Assembly (NCBI GenBank): GCA_036266835.1
Contig: DATAXD010000036.1
Coordinates: 5,020-69,019 of the forward strand
DNA: 64,000 bases
Direction of reading: 5' to 3'
Source: Galbitalea sp036266835
Lineage (GTDB): Bacteria > Actinomycetota > Actinomycetes > Actinomycetales > Microbacteriaceae
The first letter of the stretch is position 1. Every line of letters starts with the position of its first letter. A program made the translations under genes and the position numbers. Positions 16,078-24,494 of this stretch are shown here, piece after piece. The notes beneath the pieces are model-generated. The model saw only the letters and a list, made by a program, of their open reading frames with translations, searched no databases and had not been told where the DNA came from.

Positions 16078-16202
16078 GCCGGGTGAGGGCTAACATCATC
16101 GCCTGCGTCGGCCCCGAGCGCAACGCCTTGAGCAGCGCACCCTCCGCAGGCAATTCTGAAGTATCGGGTCTTTTGGGCAGCGACAGCGAGGTGCACGGGT
16201 GA
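16074..16202 (+). CDS. Possible 42-residue ORF bridging the kinase and membrane-protein genes
   Basis: GTG at 16074 overlaps the kinase stop (GTGA) and the frame ends in a TGA overlapping the GTG of the next gene (GTGA), so it fills the 121-base gap exactly. The product begins MSRVRANIIACVGPERNAL and is rich in Ser/Gly; no motif is recognised. Third-position GC is high but a little below neighbours. The double 4-base overlap, repeated at every later junction of the string, is the argument that it is translated. Confidence 0.35.
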   Translation: MSRVRANIIACVGPERNALSSAPSAGNSEVSGLLGSDSEVHG

Positions 16203-16654
16203 AACGGCGAAGCAAGCTGAGCGCGGCGAGAGCGCTTCTGGTCGCGCGGCACGATGTTCGTACCGGACGATTCGAACGCAGCCTTTCGGGGTTAACGGCG
16301 GTCGGTGCCGCCGTCGTCACCGCCGAGATCTTCTTCGAGCACGACAGCGCGAGCTTCGGAAACAAGTGGATGTGGGCGCCGATCGCGCTCGGCCCGCTCG
16401 GGATCGTGGCTGGTCTCGCCGGGGTGTTCAGCAAGCGCGCCGCGAAGACGACGCTGCCGGTGGTGTCCGCAATCATCGTTGCCAACGGGCTCCAGGGGAC
16501 GCTGCTGCATGCCCGTGGCATCCATCAGAAGCCAGGCGGATTCAAGAACTTCCGCTACAACATGGAGATGGGCCCGCCGCTGCTCGCACCCCTGCTGGTC
16601 ACGGTGGTTGGAGGAATGGGCCTGCTCGCCGCCGTGCTGAGGCGCGAGAAGTGA
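16199..16654 (+). CDS. Four-helix membrane protein of unknown function
   Basis: 151 residues starting at GTG 16199. Hydrophobic segments lie at about residues 29-47, 58-78, 84-102 and 127-147, after a basic N-terminal tail. Sequence marks are EIFFEHDSASFGNKWMW and LLHARGIHQKPGGFKNFRYN, which resemble no family I can name. Because the next genes encode a two-subunit flavin dehydrogenase that must pass electrons on, this could be a membrane docking or electron-acceptor component; that is inference. It overlaps the next gene by GTGA. Confidence 0.7.
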   Translation: MKRRSKLSAARALLVARHDVRTGRFERSLSGLTAVGAAVVTAEIFFEHDSASFGNKWMWAPIALGPLGIVAGLAGVFSKRAAKTTLPVVSAIIVANGLQGTLLHARGIHQKPGGFKNFRYNMEMGPPLLAPLLVTVVGGMGLLAAVLRREK

Positions 16655-17286
16655 CGGCGGAGCTCGGCCTCGCTGGCAACCGCGACGACCGGTTTCCCGG
16701 GTTTGACGTGCTGGCGCAAGCGAAGCACTGGGACGTCGCAACGCGCGAGCTCATCGAGGATCGCCTCACCACAAGCGGGCCGTTTCGGTTCTTCTCGAGG
16801 GTAGAGGCCGCCGCCGCGGGCGCCCTATTCGACCAGCTGCTCGACCAGCGCGAGGAGCCGCGAATCCCCGTGCTGGAGTTGATCGACGAGCGGATGGCAA
16901 AGGATGCCACCGACGGCTGGCGGTATGACTCGATGCCGATGGAACCCGACGCCTGGCACCAGTCGCTCGCCGCGCTCGACGCGGATGCGGTTGCGGAAAC
17001 CGGGCGCACGTTTCCGGGACTCGACTGGGACACCCAGGCCGGCATCCTGCAAGCCATCCAGGATCTCGGCAGCAAACGCTGGCACGGCATGCCCGCGTCC
17101 CAGGTGTGGAGCCTGTGGACGCGATACGCCTGCACGGCGTACTACTCGCATCCGGCCGCCTGGCAGGAACTGGGTTTCGCCGGACCCGCGTATCCGCGCG
17201 GGTACAAGAACATCGGTGTCGATCGTCTCGAGTCGTTCGAGGTGCGGGACGTAGATCCGGAACTCCGGGCGGGAGCCGGCGAGTGA
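16651..17286 (+). CDS. Gluconate 2-dehydrogenase subunit 3-like protein
   Basis: 211 residues from GTG 16651, which overlaps the previous stop (GTGA). The small-subunit family is recognised from FFSRVEAAAAGALFDQLLD, IPVLELIDERM and FPGLDWDTQAGILQAIQD, and from its position directly before the GMC flavoprotein. In characterised enzymes this subunit pairs with the FAD subunit in sugar or sugar-acid oxidation at the membrane. I see no twin-arginine signal at this start. The last codon region WQELGFAGPAYPRGYKNIG is conserved-looking. Its stop overlaps the flavoprotein start. Confidence 0.85.
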   Translation: MTAELGLAGNRDDRFPGFDVLAQAKHWDVATRELIEDRLTTSGPFRFFSRVEAAAAGALFDQLLDQREEPRIPVLELIDERMAKDATDGWRYDSMPMEPDAWHQSLAALDADAVAETGRTFPGLDWDTQAGILQAIQDLGSKRWHGMPASQVWSLWTRYACTAYYSHPAAWQELGFAGPAYPRGYKNIGVDRLESFEVRDVDPELRAGAGE

Positions 17287-18914
17287 CCTCGGTTCGCGAA
17301 CGTAACGGGTCCGCGTGGCTGCTCACGACGCGCGGTGCCCTTCCGCTCAGCGCACGAGAGAACATGCGCCGGTTCGCCGATGACGACGAAGTGGATGTCG
17401 TGATCGTCGGATGCGGAGCTGGCGGATCCACGATGCTGCAGCGCCTCGCGCACGCGGGCTGGAGAGTCATCGCGATCGAGGCCGGCCCGTTTTGGGACCC
17501 CGAAACCGACTGGGTCTCCGACGAGGCGGGGTCGCACGGGCTGTACTGGACCGAGCCGAGAGTCATCGGCGGTGCCGATCCCGTGCCGCTCGGATCGAAC
17601 AATTCCGGCCGCGGCGTCGGCGGCTCGATGATCCACTATGCGGGGTACGTGCCGAGATTTCACCCGAGTGACTTCTCGACGTTCAGTCTGGACGGGGTCG
17701 GTGCTGATTGGCCGTTGGCGTACGACGAGCTCGCGCCGTACTACTCGGCGATCGAGCAGGAGTTGCCGGTCGCCGGCGACGAGTGGCCGTGGGGCGATCC
17801 GCACTCGTATCCGCATCGGCCGCATCCGGTGTCCGGGAACGGCGAGGTTTTCCTGCGCGGGTCGCTCGCCAGCGGGATCGAAGCACACGTCGGCCCGGTG
17901 GCCATCGCCAACGGACGATTCGGGAATCGTCCACACTGTATCTACCGCGGCTTCTGCCTGCAGGGCTGCAAGGTGAACGCGAAGGCGTCGCCGCTCATTA
18001 CCCACCTCCCGGATGCGCTGGCTCACGGTGCGGAGATCCGGGCTGACACGATGGTCACGGGCATCGAGGTCGATGAACGCACCGGGCAAGCTACCGGCGT
18101 GAGGTATCTGCGCGATGGCGCCGTCCACCTGCAGAGGGCTCGCGCGGTCGTCATTGCCGGCTACTCGATCGAGACCCCGCGCCTGCTCTTCAACTCGGCC
18201 TCCGGGCGCTTCCCCGATGGGCTCTGCAACGACTTCGACCAGGTCGGTCGCTACCTGATGGTTCAGGGAGCGCCACAGACCGGCGGTCGGTTCGACTCGG
18301 AGGTGCGGATGTTCAAAGGGCCGCCGCCCGAGGTGTCCAGCGAGGAGTTCTACGAGACCGACCCGTCAAAGCCCAACAAGCGTGGGTTCTCGGTGCAGAA
18401 CGTCTCACCGTTGCCGATTACCTGGGCGGAGCATGTTGCTTCCCAGGGGCTTTGGGGCGCGGAGCTGCGAAAGAGGATGACCGACTACGTGCACTGGGCA
18501 TGCCTGGGCAGCCTGTGCGAGTTTCTACCGCAGGCCGACAATCGGGTGACGTTGGCAGAGGAAACGGATTCGATGGGACTACGAGTTGCTCGATTCGAGT
18601 ACACGCAGTGCGACAACGACAAGGCGCTGGTGAAGGCGGCACAGGCCGTCATGGAACGGATTCTCACGGCCGCCGGTGCGACCGAGACGATGACGATCCA
18701 GCGCTACGCACATCTGGTCGGCGGAGCCCGGATGGCGTCCACCGAGAGGGACGGCGTTGTCGATGCCGACTGCCGCACCTTCGCTGTGTCGAACCTCTAC
18801 ATCACCGACGGAAGCGTCCTGCCGACCCAGGGCAGCGCCAATCCCGCGCTAACGATAATGGCGATCGCCGCACGCGCCGCGGACCGGATGATCGCCGGAG
18901 GCATTGCCGGATGA
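17283..18914 (+). CDS. GMC-family FAD oxidoreductase (gluconate/sugar dehydrogenase-like large subunit)
   Basis: 543 residues from GTG 17283, in a GTGA overlap with the small subunit. The FAD Rossmann motif is DVVIVGCGAGGSTM near residue 42; GRGVGGSMIHYAGYV follows. The C-terminus has the GMC block CRTFAVSNLYITDGSVLPTQ and ANPALTIMAIAARAADRM. A Cys-containing segment (HCIYRGFCLQGC) matches the gluconate-dehydrogenase branch. It probably oxidises a sugar, sugar alcohol or aldonate and transfers electrons to the respiratory chain. The downstream gene encodes an acid-sugar dehydratase relative, suggesting sequential steps. Confidence 0.9.
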   Translation: MTSVRERNGSAWLLTTRGALPLSARENMRRFADDDEVDVVIVGCGAGGSTMLQRLAHAGWRVIAIEAGPFWDPETDWVSDEAGSHGLYWTEPRVIGGADPVPLGSNNSGRGVGGSMIHYAGYVPRFHPSDFSTFSLDGVGADWPLAYDELAPYYSAIEQELPVAGDEWPWGDPHSYPHRPHPVSGNGEVFLRGSLASGIEAHVGPVAIANGRFGNRPHCIYRGFCLQGCKVNAKASPLITHLPDALAHGAEIRADTMVTGIEVDERTGQATGVRYLRDGAVHLQRARAVVIAGYSIETPRLLFNSASGRFPDGLCNDFDQVGRYLMVQGAPQTGGRFDSEVRMFKGPPPEVSSEEFYETDPSKPNKRGFSVQNVSPLPITWAEHVASQGLWGAELRKRMTDYVHWACLGSLCEFLPQADNRVTLAEETDSMGLRVARFEYTQCDNDKALVKAAQAVMERILTAAGATETMTIQRYAHLVGGARMASTERDGVVDADCRTFAVSNLYITDGSVLPTQGSANPALTIMAIAARAADRMIAGGIAG

Positions 18915-19999
18915 TTGCCGTCGAACGGGTCGAGGCAACCGTCTGCGTGATTCCCACGGATTCGCCGGAGGGCGACGGCACGATCGCGTGGGACAAGACA
19001 ACGATGACGATCGTGCAGATCAGTGCGGGAGGACACACCGGCGTTGGATGGACGTACGGCGCGCCGGAATGTGGCGCCATCGTGCGCAGCACCCTTGCCC
19101 CGATCGTCGAGGGCACCGACGTAATGAACGTCGCGGGAGCCTGGGACGCGATGGTCCGGGCGGTGCGAAACAGCGGACGACAGGGAGCGATCGGCTACGC
19201 GATCTCGGCGGTGGATGTCGCGCTGTGGGATCTCAAGGCGCGAGTGCTCGGCATTCCGCTGCACGCCCTGCTTGGGGCACAGCGCACCGAGGTGCCGGTG
19301 TACGCGAGCGGCGGGTTCACGACCTACTCGAGCAAGCAGCTCGACTCGCAGGTCGAGGCATGGTTGGAGGTCGACTCGACGCGCGTGAAGATCAAGATCG
19401 GTGAATCCTGGGGGTCGCGCGTTGCTCGCGACATCGAACGAATGCGGCAGGTGCGTGAGCGGGTGGGGCCGAACGTCGAGCTGTTCGTCGATGCAAACGG
19501 CGGATACACAGCGAAGCAGGCGATCCGGGTCATGCGCTCTGTTGCCGAGCTCGACATCCGTTGGTTCGAGGAGCCGGTCTCGTCGGACAACCTCGCCGGC
19601 CTTGCGCAGGTGCGCGCCGCGGTGTCGGCGGATGTCGCGGCCGGTGAATACGGGTACGACCTGTTCACCCTCCGGCGGCTGTGCGAGACCGGCGCCGTCG
19701 ATGCCCTACAGGCGGACGCGACCCGCTGCGGCGGGATCACCGAGTGGCTGAGGGTGGCAGCGGTTGCGGCGGCGTTCAACCTGCAGGTCTCCGGACACTG
19801 CGCACCCAATCTTCACGTCGCAGTGGCCGCGGCGATCCCGAACCTTAGGCACCTCGAGTGGTTCTGGGATCACGATCGGATCGAACGGCTCCTCTTCGAC
19901 GGCGCCCTGGTTCCTTCCGGTGGATCGGTGCGGCTGACCGACTCGATCGGCAGCGGCTTCACGCTCAAAGCCGACGAGGTCGAGCGCTATCGGATCTAA
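18911..19999 (+). CDS. Mandelate racemase/enolase-superfamily acid-sugar dehydratase
   Basis: 362 residues from ATG 18911, overlapping the flavoprotein stop (ATGA). The enolase-superfamily set is complete: KxK pair K160/K162 in VKIKIGE, metal ligands in FVDANGGY, WFEEPVSS and AAGEYGYD, then QADATRCGG and the His in VSGHCAPNLH. This pattern puts it in the mandelate racemase subgroup, whose members mostly dehydrate or epimerise sugar acids. A dehydratase acting on the aldonate made by the upstream dehydrogenase is the simplest reading. The exact sugar is unknown. A terminator follows. Confidence 0.9.
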   Translation: MIAVERVEATVCVIPTDSPEGDGTIAWDKTTMTIVQISAGGHTGVGWTYGAPECGAIVRSTLAPIVEGTDVMNVAGAWDAMVRAVRNSGRQGAIGYAISAVDVALWDLKARVLGIPLHALLGAQRTEVPVYASGGFTTYSSKQLDSQVEAWLEVDSTRVKIKIGESWGSRVARDIERMRQVRERVGPNVELFVDANGGYTAKQAIRVMRSVAELDIRWFEEPVSSDNLAGLAQVRAAVSADVAAGEYGYDLFTLRRLCETGAVDALQADATRCGGITEWLRVAAVAAAFNLQVSGHCAPNLHVAVAAAIPNLRHLEWFWDHDRIERLLFDGALVPSGGSVRLTDSIGSGFTLKADEVERYRI

Positions 20000-20061
20000 C
20001 GGCAGCCCACGCGCGCACCTAAACACCCGGGCGCACAGAAGCTAGGTGTTAGTACCACCCG

Positions 20062-20084
20062 AGCGCGCCGAATCCGGGCGCGCT
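20062..20084. terminator. Terminator after the dehydrogenase/dehydratase operon
   Basis: AGCGCGCC (20062-20069) pairs with GGCGCGCT (20077-20084), 8 bp with a 7-base loop, in the gap between the convergent enolase-type and DUF6328 genes. Confidence 0.55.
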
Positions 20085-20121
20085 AAGTCACGCGGTGGGA
20101 GCTAGCGTCCGGACCGCAGAC

Positions 20122-20640
20122 TCAGGTCACCACGCGGGGCCGTATCGAGTGTGGGAGCACCACTAGCAGCCACGCGATCAATGCCAGAGCGACTAGTCCC
20201 GCGATGATTCCCGCGGCAATCCCAAAGACGAAGTCGAAGATGAACAGCACGACACCCGCGGTCAGCACCGCCACGATCCACACACTCGCGGACAGAAGCC
20301 GGTTGGCCATCGACACGAGCTGCGGTTTGTCGTGGTGGTGAAACTGAGTGCGGTGCAGGCTTACAACCGACAGTCCCAGGATGGTGCTGCACGCCGCGAG
20401 CACGACCAGAACGCCGTAAATGTCGAGTTCGTAGGGCGCGAGCCGGCCAAAGCGCTGCTGAAAAGCGAGCGTCAGCAGGAACGCGCTGAAGATCTGGCTC
20501 CCGGTCTGGGTGACGCGAAGCTCCTGGAGGATGTCCGTCCAGTTGCGATCGGATCGCTCATCCGCAGTCTCGTGCCGCCCGTCGCCAGAATTGACGTCCC
20601 GTCGGTGTGGCGCCGACGTAGCTCCCAAATCACTTGTCAT
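20122..20640 (-). CDS. DUF6328 membrane protein
   Basis: 172 residues. The cytoplasmic N-terminus carries NWTDILQELRVTQTGSQIF, followed by FLLTLAFQQRF, the hallmark of this actinobacterial family, then SVVSLHRTQFHHHD. Four membrane helices are predicted (about residues 50-65, 78-95, 118-135 and 138-160). Function is not established; older annotations call members sodium/proton antiporters without good evidence. Its start lies inside the 3' end of the TPP-enzyme gene (11-base overlap), so the two are coupled. Confidence 0.85.
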   Translation of the reverse strand: MTSDLGATSAPHRRDVNSGDGRHETADERSDRNWTDILQELRVTQTGSQIFSAFLLTLAFQQRFGRLAPYELDIYGVLVVLAACSTILGLSVVSLHRTQFHHHDKPQLVSMANRLLSASVWIVAVLTAGVVLFIFDFVFGIAAGIIAGLVALALIAWLLVVLPHSIRPRVVT

Positions 20641-22453
20641 CGTCGCCGAGGTGCAGTTTGCCCTTGACCCGCTCCACGCCCTCCGAAACGAGTGCCTTCG
20701 CCGAATCCTTGATCACTTCTGGGCCGAAAGGGTCGCCCTTGAGCAGAGCCTTGCCGGTGAGCTTCGCGAACTCACGGGTGATGTGAGGCGGCAGCGGGGG
20801 AGCGTTGCGCGACGTGTAGGCGTCGACGAGGGTGACGCCTTCGTTGGCGAACGCGCGATCCCAGGCCGCCTCGATTTCATCGTCGGCCTTGATGCGGATA
20901 CCGGTGAAACCGAGCAGCTCCGCCCAGCCGGCATAGTCCACCGACTCGACGTCCTGGGCGGTGCGCCACACGGGGTTGCCGTCTTCCGTTCGCATCTCCC
21001 ACGACACCTGGCTGAGGTCATCGTTGTGCAGGACGAGAATGATGAAGCGCTGGTTCTTCCAGGCGGACATGTGCTTCTTGATGGTGATGAGCTCGTTCAT
21101 CCCGAGCATCTGGAAGGCGCCATCCCCGATGGTGCAGACCACAGTGCGATCGGAGTACGCGAACTTCGCGGCGACGGCGTATGGCATGGCCGCGAGCATC
21201 GTCGCCAGGCGCCCGGACAGGTCGCCGAGCATGCCGCGTCGCAGACGGATGTGATGGCCGTACCAGTCGGCGGTGGTACCGGCATCCGCTGTCACAATCG
21301 CATTGTCGGGAAGACGCTTGTTGAGTTCGTGGTACACCCGACGAGGATTCGCGCCGTCGTCGTACGAGAGCATCGCCTGAGCCTCGACCTCGTTATCCCA
21401 CTCGACCATGTCCGCGGCAACACTCTCCTGCCACTTCAGGCTCTTCTTCTGTTCGAGCAGCGGGATGAGAGCGGCCAGCGTCGTCTTCACGTCGCCCCAG
21501 AGATTGACTTCGGTGGGATAGCGAAGGCCCAGTTGCTCGGGCTTGAGGTCGACCTGGATGGCGCGTGCCTGCCCGGTCTTCGGCAGGAACTGCCCGTACG
21601 GATAGTTGGTGCCCAGCATCACGAGCGTGTCGCAGTCCTTCATCTGGTTAGCGCTCGGAAGAGAACCGAGCAGTCCGAGTTGCTGCGAGTGGTACGGGAC
21701 ATCCGACGGCACCACCTGCTTGCCGCGCAGCGCGGTGATGATTCCGGCACCCGCGAGTTTCGCAGCCTCAAGGATCTCGTCGGTAGCGCCAGTCGCTCCG
21801 TGGCCGACAAGGAAGGTGACCTTCTCACCCGCGTTGATGATCTCGGCCGCCTTAGCTATCTCATCTGCGGGTGGAAGGAGCCTGGTGGATGCCGCTACCG
21901 AACTCGAACGTGACATCCACATAGCCGCGGACGGCGCAACCATCTTCATGCCCTGGACGTCGTGCGGAATGATGACGACGGTCGGCTTCAGTCGCGTCAT
22001 CGCGGTTCGGAACGCCGTGTCCACAACCACTTGGGCCTGCTCGGGCGAGACGATGGTCTGCACGTAGGCGGCGACATCCGCGAATGCGAGCTCGAGATTG
22101 CTCTCCTGCTGCGTGAACGTACCGAACGAATTGAGGCCCTGCTGGCCCACGAACGCGACGACCGGCTGGTTGTCCATCGCGGCATCGTAGAGACCGTTCA
22201 TCATGTGGAATGCCCCCGGACTCGACGTCGCCATACAGACACCGACTTCTCCGGTGAACTTGGCGTGCGCCGTCGCCATGAGTGCGCAGATTTCCTCGTG
22301 CGTCGGACGGATGTATTCGAGTCCTTCGCCCGCGCGCTCCGCCTTGCCGAGTGCGCCATCGAATTCCCCGATGCCGTCACCCGGGAATCCGAAGACTCGG
22401 GAAACACCCCACGCTCGGATTCGCTCGATGATGAAGTCGCTGACGGTGTGCAT
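20630..22453 (-). CDS. Thiamine-pyrophosphate-requiring enzyme, pyruvate oxidase/acetolactate synthase family
   Basis: 607 residues starting MHTVSDFIIERIRAWGV, with GAGGGA upstream; the frame is open further (22612) but that part lacks homology. The N-terminal Pyr domain has VFGFPGDGIGEF and the activating Glu in RPTHEEICALMA. The central domain carries VGHGATGA. The C-terminal PP domain has GDGAFQMLGMNEL and HNDDLSQVSWEMR, the Mg-TPP motif. PoxB-like oxidative decarboxylation of pyruvate is the best analogy, but this branch is uncharacterised. It is co-transcribed with a DUF6328 gene. Confidence 0.88.
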   Translation of the reverse strand: MHTVSDFIIERIRAWGVSRVFGFPGDGIGEFDGALGKAERAGEGLEYIRPTHEEICALMATAHAKFTGEVGVCMATSSPGAFHMMNGLYDAAMDNQPVVAFVGQQGLNSFGTFTQQESNLELAFADVAAYVQTIVSPEQAQVVVDTAFRTAMTRLKPTVVIIPHDVQGMKMVAPSAAMWMSRSSSVAASTRLLPPADEIAKAAEIINAGEKVTFLVGHGATGATDEILEAAKLAGAGIITALRGKQVVPSDVPYHSQQLGLLGSLPSANQMKDCDTLVMLGTNYPYGQFLPKTGQARAIQVDLKPEQLGLRYPTEVNLWGDVKTTLAALIPLLEQKKSLKWQESVAADMVEWDNEVEAQAMLSYDDGANPRRVYHELNKRLPDNAIVTADAGTTADWYGHHIRLRRGMLGDLSGRLATMLAAMPYAVAAKFAYSDRTVVCTIGDGAFQMLGMNELITIKKHMSAWKNQRFIILVLHNDDLSQVSWEMRTEDGNPVWRTAQDVESVDYAGWAELLGFTGIRIKADDEIEAAWDRAFANEGVTLVDAYTSRNAPPLPPHITREFAKLTGKALLKGDPFGPEVIKDSAKALVSEGVERVKGKLHLGDDDK

Positions 22454-22525
22454 CTGTTTTGTCCCTCGGTTACTGCGGAGTCCCGCCATTTCATTCGAGC
22501 ACCGCGGATGCCTAGGGGACAAAGG

Positions 22526-22545
22526 GTTGCGTCGCGCGTCGCAAC
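22526..22545 (-). terminator. Weak hairpin after the GH15 gene
   Basis: GTTGCG (22526-22531) pairs with CGCAAC (22540-22545), 6 bp with an 8-base loop, followed on the minus strand by CCCTTTG. Placed 15 bases after the GH15 stop. Confidence 0.35.
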
Positions 22546-22559
22546 GAAGTAGGTCGCGC

Positions 22560-24416
22560 CTATCGCTCGGACGGCGATTGGCGCGAGCGTCTGGCGAGGT
22601 CGGAACCGACATTGCCCTCGAGCTCGTCGATGGTGAGCGCGGCGTTGATCATCGCGAGGTGACTGAGCGCCTGTGGCAGATTTCCGAGGAACTCGTGTGT
22701 GGTCTCGGCGATCTGCTCCGAGTACAGTCCAACATCGTTGGCGAGCAGCAGCATCGCATCAAGCTGGGCCTTTGCCTCATCCATGCGCCCAACGCTCGCC
22801 AGGGCACTGGCGAGCCAGAACGCGCTGGCGACAAAGGTGCCCTCTTCGGACTGCATGCCGTCGTAGCGGTAAACGAGCGCGCCGCGCCCCAACTGCGACC
22901 GGATCGCGTCAATCGTCGCGCTCATTCGCGGGCCGCGGTCGAAGCCGCTTCCGGCGTGCAGCAGCACCGAAGTGTCGAGCCGGTCAGACCCCGGATACAT
23001 CACGTAGCTGCCGCGGGCTGCCGACCAGCTTTCTGAGTCGATCCATTTGCGGATGTCCAGGGTTGCCATTCGCCAGCGTTCGACGTCGCCCGCGAGCTGG
23101 CCGGCATCGGCCAGACTGATCGCCCGATCGAGTGCCTGCCAGCAGCCCATCTTGGACGACGTATAGTGCTGCGTCTCTTCGAGTTCCCACATTCCGGAGT
23201 CCGCGCGCCGCCAGTTATCGCAGGTGCGATCGGCAACATCTGAGAGCATCCTCGCGGTTGCCGGGTCGATTACGTTCCCGTCGCTCACGTAGATCCACAT
23301 CACGTCGAACAGGTCGCCGTAGACGCCGAGCTGGAGCTGACCCTGTGCGCGATTTCCCGTGACGACGGGTCGGTGCCCGCGCCAGCCGGGGGCATCCCAT
23401 TCCTCGACGTCGTCGGTTGGTACCGATCCATCCAGCCGATAGAGGACGGAGAGCTCCGGGCCGTTGTCTTCGATGGTGTCGACGAGCCACGACACCGCGG
23501 CGTGGGTTTCTTCGCGAAGGCCGAAACGTACGAGCGCCCGAATCGAATAGGCGGCATCTCGAACCCAGGCGAAGCGATAGTCCCAGTTCTTCGGCGCGGT
23601 CAGGCTCTCGGGCAGTGAGGTCGTCGCTGCGGCGGCGATCGCGCCCGTGTGACTGTAGACCAGCAGCTTCAGTGCGAGCGCGGACCGCAGCGTCTCGCTC
23701 GCCCATCCGCCCGCGAACGCGAACTCCTTCGACCAGGCCCGCCAGGCGCGCATTGTGCGATCGAGACCGGCATCCGCGATTTCGGGCGTGAGCACGCGCA
23801 GCGGCTCACCCGAGCAGGCGGACATCGCGATGACCTGCCGGGTTCCCTTGGTCGCGGTGAAGGATCCGTGCATCCCATCGACGCGCGGGCGCTCGGGCCC
23901 GTGGCCGGTGCCGCGCACCCCCATCATCAGTCGGCCGACGTGGGCGATCGGGCCCTGGACAGTGCGCTCGATCCACGGTGACTCCGTGTTGCCGCGGGTG
24001 CCGGGTTCAAGCGCCCACCCCATGGCCACCGATCCACGGATGCCCTCGATTCGTCGCGTGAGTTCGCTCCACGGGAGTCGACCAGCCACACCGGTGGCGA
24101 GCGCATCCGTCACTCGCACCGTGCCCGTCGCAGTGGTGAACGTCGTCTCCAGCACGTTCGTCCGCGGAACGTAGTGCCGGCGGCTCGTGAACTCTTCCAC
24201 TGGCCGCAGCTCGAATCGGCCGCCGTTCTCGTAGTCGAGTAGTGCGCCGAACACCGGAGGATCCGCGAGGCCGGGCAGCGGCAACCAGTCGATCGAGCCG
24301 TCGAGGGCGACGAGGGCGACCGTGCGACCGTCCCCGAGCGCGGCGTATGAACGCAGCGCCGCATAACCGCCGATCCGGTCGGCAGGACCGCCGTCGAGAA
24401 TAGGTCGGAGCTTCAC
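22560..24416 (-). CDS. GH15 glucoamylase/trehalase-type glycoside hydrolase
   Basis: 618 residues, no signal peptide, so intracellular. The N-terminal beta-sandwich domain (RSYAALGDGRTVALVALDGSIDWLPLP) is the bacterial GH15 type. The (alpha/alpha)6 barrel has WDYRFAWVRDAAYSI, MWELEETQHYTSSKMGCWQALDRA with the general acid Glu, and MQSEEGTFVASAFWLASAL with the second Glu. Actinobacterial proteins of this layout include trehalases and glucoamylases; the split cannot be made by eye. It ends VGSDLARRSRQSPSER, with 106 bases to the TPP-enzyme start. Confidence 0.9.
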   Translation of the reverse strand: MKLRPILDGGPADRIGGYAALRSYAALGDGRTVALVALDGSIDWLPLPGLADPPVFGALLDYENGGRFELRPVEEFTSRRHYVPRTNVLETTFTTATGTVRVTDALATGVAGRLPWSELTRRIEGIRGSVAMGWALEPGTRGNTESPWIERTVQGPIAHVGRLMMGVRGTGHGPERPRVDGMHGSFTATKGTRQVIAMSACSGEPLRVLTPEIADAGLDRTMRAWRAWSKEFAFAGGWASETLRSALALKLLVYSHTGAIAAAATTSLPESLTAPKNWDYRFAWVRDAAYSIRALVRFGLREETHAAVSWLVDTIEDNGPELSVLYRLDGSVPTDDVEEWDAPGWRGHRPVVTGNRAQGQLQLGVYGDLFDVMWIYVSDGNVIDPATARMLSDVADRTCDNWRRADSGMWELEETQHYTSSKMGCWQALDRAISLADAGQLAGDVERWRMATLDIRKWIDSESWSAARGSYVMYPGSDRLDTSVLLHAGSGFDRGPRMSATIDAIRSQLGRGALVYRYDGMQSEEGTFVASAFWLASALASVGRMDEAKAQLDAMLLLANDVGLYSEQIAETTHEFLGNLPQALSHLAMINAALTIDELEGNVGSDLARRSRQSPSER

Positions 24417-24494
24417 GCTAAATCACGATACGCACGGGTCAGCCGCTAACACAGGGCTTGCATTGCAGCCCCGGATGCACAACCCCTACCGCCG

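Noticed and set aside
20010..20050. CACCTA/TAGGTG inverted repeat as a separate regulatory site
   Set aside because: Only 6 bp with a 21-base loop; the stronger stem at 20062-20084 explains termination here.
20510..21913. 467-codon plus-strand frame opposite the TPP-enzyme gene
   Set aside because: Arg/His/Val-rich antisense shadow typical of high-GC codon bias; the minus strand encodes a clear TPP enzyme with all motifs.
22454..22612. N-terminal extension of the TPP enzyme
   Set aside because: Overlaps the GH15 3' end and a hairpin, lacks homology; MHTVSDF start matches the family.
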